Part shown: piece by piece, positions 6,277-10,395 of the stretch
Layout of the letters: the number at the start of each line of letters is the position of its first letter
Position numbering within the stretch: position 1 is the first letter of the stretch
NCBI GenBank assembly: GCA_020432595.1
Contig: JAGQGA010000020.1
Span: forward strand, 12,188 to 22,582
Source of the DNA: Anaerolineales bacterium
GTDB lineage: Bacteria; Chloroflexota; Anaerolineae; Promineifilales; Promineifilaceae
DNA: 10,395 nucleotides
Reading direction: 5' to 3'
Made by a program: the position numbers and the translations under genes
The notes under the pieces: model-generated
Told to the model about the DNA's origin: nothing
The model's input: the letters and a program-made list of their open reading frames with translations, nothing else
Database searches by the model: none

Positions 6277-8136
6277 TTACGGTTGGGTTAAGTCATAGTG
6301 CGCAAACTCGCTCAAGACAACCGGGTCTGCCCAATCAGTGATTGTATTGCTGCTGCCCAGTACATCCCCGGCAGTGTGAGCCCGCCCCCGCCCCGTGCTG
6401 ACCACCGCCACGTTGACAAACGCTGGGTTTCCCAGCAGCGCCTTGGGTAGGGCCAGTTCAATCACCGCGGGTGAACCGGCTTTAACCGCTGCACCAATCG
6501 GTAACGCCGGATTCTCCCACGCAGTACCGTTCCAGGCGTAAAACTCAAAGCTGCTGCCCGCCGTCCCCTTCCAATCCATTACCCGCAAATCCAGGCGAAA
6601 TTCCGCCCAGTATGGTTCAGTTATAGTGATGGGACGGTTGTCCACATCCACGGTTCCACCCTGGTTATCTTCGGTGGTGTCCAGATAGATCATGAACTGG
6701 CCCCATCCGGCGGCGTACACGTCCTCAGCCACCGTCACGGCCAGGTAAATAGCCTCGGCATCGTCGCGCACGTACAAATTTAGCAGGTCGAGGTGGGAGA
6801 ACTGCATAAAGTTATCGCCTGGCGTATCGGTTAACAACGGATCGCCGTAGCTGGCATCCACCTCGCCGCTCACCAATTCAGTGGGAAACAAGTAGGGAAA
6901 GCTGAGAAATTCAACACCTTCATGCAGTTCGTTGCCATTTTGGAAGTCAAAAAAGGTGGCGTTTTCCCAGTGTGATCCCTGGCCCCAACGGGTGGTGCAG
7001 GTTGTAGAGACCCAGGCCGGTTCCCAATAAACCAAGCCTAGACCGCCGTTGCTGAGCAAACTTTGCGACAAATCCACCAAAAACTGGCGCTGCCCCGCTG
7101 GTGAAATGCCGTAACCACGGATGCCCTGGTTGAGGATGTTATCGGCTGTTTCATCTACGGCATCAAATGTCCAGGGGTATGCTGTCTCCACAATCATGAC
7201 GTCTTTGCCAAAGGTCTCGCGCAGGTAAGTGGTGAATGCGCCCACGTCCACCGGCGAGAGCTGGCTCCACTGCGGATAGTAAGAGAGACCAATAACATCA
7301 AAATCGGTAATGCCATGCTGGGCTGCTTCCCGGAACCACCAGCTAGCGTTTTCTGGTTGAGCCACATGCAGCACAATTCGCGGCTGGCTGTTGGTTTCCG
7401 CAGCAATATCGCGCACAGCGCGAATGCCTGCGTTAAACAGCTGCGCGTCGCGAGGCCAATCTAACCCATCGACCCGTTTCACCAGCCCGGCGTTGGTTTC
7501 GTTGCCAATTTGGATAAAGTTAGGCAGCACCCCCTCCGCGTACAGCTCGCTGAGCACGTCGTAAGTGTATTGGTACAGCGCGTCGGGCAGTTCAGCTTCG
7601 CTAAGATCTGCCCAGGCAGCGGGAATTTGCTGCTTGCCGGGGTCGGCCCAATTGTCTGAATAGTGGATGGAAAGCAGTGTCGCCATGCCGGCTTCTTTGG
7701 CGCGAGTGAAGGTTTTGGTCACGTCAGCAAGCGTGCTGTAATTGGTCCAGTCAGGGTTATGCCAAAGCCGAGCACGCACCAGGTTGGCCCCATGGTCGCT
7801 GAATAACTCGAAGGCGTCGCGGGATTGGCCGTTTTCCAGGTACACCGCGCCGCAATCATCCATCTCATTGACGTAGGACAAATCAAGACCAAAGAAAAAC
7901 GAGGCGTCGGCCTCAGGCATGGGAATGACGGTCGGCGCCGGTGTAGGTTCTAGTGTGGGTTCAATCGTGGGCTCAGCAGTGGGTGTGACGGTGGGTGTGC
8001 TGGTGGACTCTTGGGGGGGAACGGCCGTACGCTCATTCTCTATTACACTTGCCGCCTCGGACCGACATCCCCCCCCAAGTACAATCAACCCGAGCAAAAT
8101 AATCTGCGCCATTCGGTTAATCTGCGAATATCTCAT
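6277..8136 (-). CDS. ganB: GH53 endo-beta-1,4-galactanase, predicted lipoprotein (619 residues)
   Basis: This enzyme is predicted to hydrolyse internal beta-1,4-galactosidic bonds in galactan and type I arabinogalactan at the cell surface. Residues 8-24 form a lipoprotein-type signal ending at Cys24. Residues 44-72 are a Pro/Thr/Glu linker. The GH53 barrel spans about 80-430, with G-L-D-L-S-Y-V near 83, V-R-A-R-L-W at 120, S-D-N-W-A-D-P-G-K at 160, the acid/base Glu213 in I-G-N-E-T-N and the nucleophile Glu317 in I-V-E-T-A-Y-P-W. Residues from about 445 to 619 form an extra beta-rich domain resembling CBM9/DOMON-like or glucodextranase C-terminal modules; that match is tentative. The start at 8136 was chosen because its ATGA overlaps the stop of the upstream permease by 4 bases, which suggests translational coupling. 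The longer in-frame extension would lie inside the permease gene. The lipobox (L-G-G-G-C) is atypical, with Gly at -3. The symbol is by analogy with the Bacillus gan operon. Confidence 0.92.
   Translation of the reverse strand: MRYSQINRMAQIILLGLIVLGGGCRSEAASVIENERTAVPPQESTSTPTVTPTAEPTIEPTLEPTPAPTVIPMPEADASFFFGLDLSYVNEMDDCGAVYLENGQSRDAFELFSDHGANLVRARLWHNPDWTNYSTLADVTKTFTRAKEAGMATLLSIHYSDNWADPGKQQIPAAWADLSEAELPDALYQYTYDVLSELYAEGVLPNFIQIGNETNAGLVKRVDGLDWPRDAQLFNAGIRAVRDIAAETNSQPRIVLHVAQPENASWWFREAAQHGITDFDVIGLSYYPQWSQLSPVDVGAFTTYLRETFGKDVMIVETAYPWTFDAVDETADNILNQGIRGYGISPAGQRQFLVDLSQSLLSNGGLGLVYWEPAWVSTTCTTRWGQGSHWENATFFDFQNGNELHEGVEFLSFPYLFPTELVSGEVDASYGDPLLTDTPGDNFMQFSHLDLLNLYVRDDAEAIYLAVTVAEDVYAAGWGQFMIYLDTTEDNQGGTVDVDNRPITITEPYWAEFRLDLRVMDWKGTAGSSFEFYAWNGTAWENPALPIGAAVKAGSPAVIELALPKALLGNPAFVNVAVVSTGRGRAHTAGDVLGSSNTITDWADPVVLSEFAHYDLTQP
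7921..8007 (-). repeat. Low-complexity Pro/Thr/Glu linker coding segment in the galactanase
   Basis: These bases encode residues 44-72, a run of T-P, E-P-T and A-P-T motifs between the lipid anchor and the GH53 barrel. Such linkers hold an enzyme away from the membrane and envelope. The DNA is imperfectly repetitive (GTGGGTGTG-like on the plus strand). Confidence 0.85.
8010..8079 (-). other. Perfect 10-base inverted repeat built on G8 and C7 tracts near the galactanase start
   Basis: In mRNA sense, CTTGGGGGGG (8079 to 8070) and CCCCCCCAAG (8019 to 8010) are exact complements separated by 50 bases. The G run is 8 bases (8069-8076) and encodes the Gly-Gly-Gly of the lipobox region. The C run is 7 bases (8013-8019) and encodes Pro-Pro. 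The hairpin would lie about 58 to 127 bases into the coding sequence. Its effect on expression is inferred, not shown. Confidence 0.6.
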
Positions 8137-9026
8137 TCTTTGACAGCCCCCTGCGTTAATCCACCCACAATCTGGTCTTGCAGCAGCAAATAAATGATCA
8201 TAATCGGCAGCGCCCCAATCAGCGCCCCGGCGGCAAACACACCCCAACGCTGGTTAAACTGTGCTCCAGCAAATACCTGCAAACCCACCATCAACGTGTA
8301 CTGCTCGTTGCTCTTCAGCAGCACTCGTGCCAGAATAAACTCGCCATAGATATTAATATAGTTCAAAATGAGGATGACGATGAGAATCGGCCGTAATAAA
8401 GGCAGGATGAGCCGGGTGAAAATTTGCCAGTCAGTTGCCCCTTCCACCATGGCTGACTCGTCAATCTCTCGCGGAATCGTATCGAGAAACCCCTTCATCA
8501 GCCAGATGTTGATGCCCATTGCCCCGCCCAGGTAAACGAGAATGAGGCTGCCGTGGGTGTTCAGGCCAATGCCGGAAAAGACATCGCCCACCTGTGAGAT
8601 CATCAAGAAGACGGCCACAATCGCCAGCAGTGCCGGGAAGACCTGGATGAGGAGGATCCCTTTAAGCATAGCGCGACGGCCGTTAAACCGAAAACGCGAA
8701 AAAGCGTAAGCAGCCGTTGTGGTGATCGCCAATGACAGCACTGAGGTGATCGAGGCAATCTTGAGTGAATTACCAAACCACGTCCAGAAAGGGAACTCGC
8801 CGGAGGTTAGCAACACCCGGTAGTTATCGAACCCAGGATTGTCCGGGATGAGCTTTTGTGTGGCTAGCGAACCCGTCGGGTTTAGTGAGGCCGAAATCAC
8901 CCAGAGGATAGGAAACACGGAGAAGACAATCAGGAACAGCGCCACAATCAGGCGAAGGCCTACACTGACCGCGCGCCGTGCTTTCATGGACGATTGCAAA
9001 CCTCGCAGCGGAACCGTGCTAGACAT
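8133..9026 (-). CDS. ganQ: MalG-type sugar ABC transporter permease (297 residues)
   Basis: This is an inner-membrane subunit of a carbohydrate ABC importer (CUT1 family, binding-protein-dependent transport permease). About six membrane segments are visible, the first near residues 20-45. The cytoplasmic EAA loop, which contacts the ATPase, is at 187-212: E-I-D-E-S-A-M-V-E-G with Gly196, then I-L-P with Pro209. The length matches MalG relatives. The ATG at 9026 was chosen because it overlaps the end of the MalF-type gene by 8 bases and follows a strong GGAGGAGG; the 32-residue upstream extension reads as shadow sequence. Its stop overlaps the galactanase ATG. Galacto-oligosaccharide is the likely substrate because of the GH53 neighbour, but maltose-like or other oligosaccharides cannot be excluded from the permease alone. 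The symbol is by analogy. Confidence 0.92.
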   Translation of the reverse strand: MSSTVPLRGLQSSMKARRAVSVGLRLIVALFLIVFSVFPILWVISASLNPTGSLATQKLIPDNPGFDNYRVLLTSGEFPFWTWFGNSLKIASITSVLSLAITTTAAYAFSRFRFNGRRAMLKGILLIQVFPALLAIVAVFLMISQVGDVFSGIGLNTHGSLILVYLGGAMGINIWLMKGFLDTIPREIDESAMVEGATDWQIFTRLILPLLRPILIVILILNYINIYGEFILARVLLKSNEQYTLMVGLQVFAGAQFNQRWGVFAAGALIGALPIMIIYLLLQDQIVGGLTQGAVKE

Positions 9027-10395
9027 TTTCGCTGACCTCCTCCCACATGTTGGTGTAGCGGAATTGCAAGAGCGTAATCGTGCCCACGATGAAGAAGATG
9101 GCCATCGTAATTGCTGCCGCAAAGCCGTAATTCACCCCGCGGCTGGCGGTAAACGCCAGGTTGTACACGTAACTGATCAAAATGTCGGTATGTCCCGCTG
9201 GTGTCGGTGTACCGGCCATCGGCGGCCCCCCTGCATTAAATATATAGATCAGATTGAAGTTGTTGAAGTTAAAAACCAACGAGGCGATCAGCAGCGGCCC
9301 CACGGCCACCAGCAGCAGCGGCAGCGTGATGTGCCAGAATTGCTGCCAGGCGCTGGCCCCATCCACCTGCGCCGCCGAATAATAATCTTCCGAGATAGAT
9401 TGCAGCGCGCCGCTGCAAATGAGCATGAAGTACGGGTAGCTGAGCCACAGATTGATGAGCAAAATAGCCACTTTGGCCCACCATTGGTCGGTAAACCAGG
9501 GTGGTGCCCAACCAAGCATATTTTCCAAAAAGCGGTCAATCACCCCAAGCTCTGGATTGAGCATGCCACGCCAGATCAAAATGGTGAGCAGCGCGGGAAC
9601 GGTGTAAGGAATGATCAGCAGGGAGCGAATCAGCTTCTTAAAGGGGAAGTTTGGCTCATTAAACATGATGGCGATGACCAGGCCGAGGCCAAAATTAAAG
9701 AGCAAACTCAGGATGGCAAAGGCAAAATTCCAGGTGATGATGCGCACCAGCGGGCCACGCAGTGCGGGGCTGGTGAAAAATTCGCGGAAGTTGGCAGACT
9801 GGATCGTCTCAACAAAACCCGGTCGCAGTTGCGCGCCATCCGGTGCGGAAAAGGTGCCGCGAATGTTTTGGAAAACCACCCCGGTCTCCTGACTAATCAT
9901 GGCGTCGCGTTCAGCGTCGTATGCATACAGCGGCAGCAGCTCGGCCGCTTCCTTGGGTGAGCGAATCTGGATGGTGCTGCCCGTCTCGCCAAATAGAATG
10001 TTGGGCAGATTTTGATCCGTCGTAGCCAGGATGGTGTTCAGCCGATTGTAGCCTTCTACCGTTTCGGGGATGCCTTTTTCGTCATACGGACCCAGACCAG
10101 CTTCGCCCGGTTGGGGCTGGCTGAGCGGTTCCCCAGGCACGGCCAGGTAGCCAGTTCCTTCTGCGTCCTGCAGCCAGAGTACGTACGCACCATCGGTCGA
10201 TTTATAGGCAGTCCAGCTGTAGGCGCGGCCCGTCTCCGGCAGGTATTTCTCATCCAAAATCTGTTCAATGGCCTGTTCTTGGGTGATGAGGTGGCCTTCA
10301 CCATAGTTGGTGAAGGAAACCCAAATGGTGAAGAGGATGGGGTAGATGGTAAACATGGCCATCAGCACCAGGCCGACGACCATCCAGCGAATGGG
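9019..10395 (-). CDS. ganP: MalF-type sugar ABC transporter permease with a large P2-like loop (5' end outside window)
   Basis: The frame stays open to the window edge (P-I-R-W before the first visible Met at 10383), and MalF relatives have membrane sequence further upstream, so the start probably lies outside. 458 residues are visible. After a membrane segment ending Y-P-I-L-F-T-I-W-V-S-F-T-N-Y comes an extracytoplasmic region of about 165 residues (visible 33-200) that corresponds in position to the P2 loop of E. coli MalF, which touches the maltose-binding protein. Further membrane segments follow, with an EAA loop around E-D-Y-Y-S-A-A-Q-V-D-G-A and L-P, then F-N-F-N-N-F and T-P-A-G-H-T-D, which are MalF hallmarks. 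It pairs with the next gene to form the membrane channel. The ATPase and binding protein are not in the window. The sugar is inferred from the GH53 gene downstream. Confidence 0.92.
   Translation of the reverse strand, partial: PIRWMVVGLVLMAMFTIYPILFTIWVSFTNYGEGHLITQEQAIEQILDEKYLPETGRAYSWTAYKSTDGAYVLWLQDAEGTGYLAVPGEPLSQPQPGEAGLGPYDEKGIPETVEGYNRLNTILATTDQNLPNILFGETGSTIQIRSPKEAAELLPLYAYDAERDAMISQETGVVFQNIRGTFSAPDGAQLRPGFVETIQSANFREFFTSPALRGPLVRIITWNFAFAILSLLFNFGLGLVIAIMFNEPNFPFKKLIRSLLIIPYTVPALLTILIWRGMLNPELGVIDRFLENMLGWAPPWFTDQWWAKVAILLINLWLSYPYFMLICSGALQSISEDYYSAAQVDGASAWQQFWHITLPLLLVAVGPLLIASLVFNFNNFNLIYIFNAGGPPMAGTPTPAGHTDILISYVYNLAFTASRGVNYGFAAAITMAIFFIVGTITLLQFRYTNMWEEVSENV
9036..9043 (-). 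promoter_or_regulatory. Ribosome binding site of the MalG-type permease gene
   Basis: On the minus strand GGAGGAGG lies 9 bases before the ATG at 9026, inside the 3' end of the upstream permease gene. It decides the start against the longer open frame. Confidence 0.85.

Larger units (their letters stand above)
972..8683. repeat. Dispersed palindromic octamer ACGGCCGT, eight exact copies
   Basis: Exact copies lie at 972-979, 1140-1147, 1779-1786, 2259-2266, 3975-3982, 5097-5104, 8021-8028 and 8676-8683. One-mismatch copies lie at 50-57 and 8387-8394. The first six are in the giant peptidase gene and the seventh in the galactanase; all seven are read as ACG-GCC-GTN (Thr-Ala-Val). The eighth, in the MalG-type gene, is read in another frame (Asn-Gly-Arg). 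My rough hand estimate of chance occurrence is about 0.2 copies at mid-50s percent GC. Confidence 0.75.

Noticed and set aside
8137..8247. Longer start for the galactanase
   Set aside because: The extension lies entirely inside the MalG-type gene in a different frame; the ATG at 8136 has the typical ATGA coupling overlap and directly begins the lipoprotein signal.
8839..9960. Open frame of 373 codons on the plus strand across the two permease genes
   Set aside because: It lies antisense to two well-recognised permeases, has no ribosome binding site, and its translation is rich in Arg, Gln and His without domain features, as expected of a shadow frame.

Overview
The window looks like part of a chromosome from a Chloroflexota-type bacterium (Anaerolineae or Caldilineae-like). 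This assignment is an inference from protein style: very long secreted parallel beta-helix proteins opening with a CSLREAI-like segment, C-terminal tails of the form [YF]-L-P-[FI]-V-[IL], and a carbohydrate-active lipoprotein with a Pro/Thr/Glu linker. No rRNA or other phylogenetic marker is present. No tRNA, CRISPR array, insertion sequence or phage gene was seen.

Left part (1..5981, plus strand): two secreted proteins in tandem. The first (1..765) is the C-terminal end of a beta-helix protein whose start lies outside the window. The second (906..5981, 1691 residues) is complete. Its order is signal peptide, CSLREAI-like segment, a long right-handed beta-helix with a super-repeat of about 60 residues, a pre-peptidase-like beta-sandwich interrupted by five identical IANAQG hexapeptides, a gingipain-type (C25, caspase-fold) cysteine peptidase domain with visible His and Cys candidates, and C-terminal beta-sandwich domains. 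Both proteins end in nearly the same short hydrophobic tail, which may be a sorting or anchoring signal.

Middle (5982..6276): a gap of 295 bases between convergent genes. It holds no credible gene but has two inverted repeats, one of which may act as a transcription end.

Right part (6277..10395, minus strand): a tightly overlapping operon read right to left. It encodes a MalF-type permease with a large extracytoplasmic P2-like loop (5' end outside the window), a MalG-type permease, and a GH53 endo-beta-1,4-galactanase with an N-terminal lipoprotein-like signal. The layout resembles the ganP-ganQ-ganB part of Firmicutes galactan operons. The likely job is to cut beta-1,4-galactan (from pectin or type I arabinogalactan) at the cell surface and import the resulting galacto-oligosaccharides. 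The solute-binding protein and the ATPase are not in the window.

The most unusual signals are: (a) the beta-helix plus C25 peptidase architecture with its tail; (b) the IANAQG repeats, identical in protein but different at every synonymous position; (c) a palindromic octamer, ACGGCCGT, found eight times and nearly always read as Thr-Ala-Val; and (d) a G8 tract and a C7 tract in the first 130 bases of the galactanase gene that form a perfect 10-base inverted repeat.
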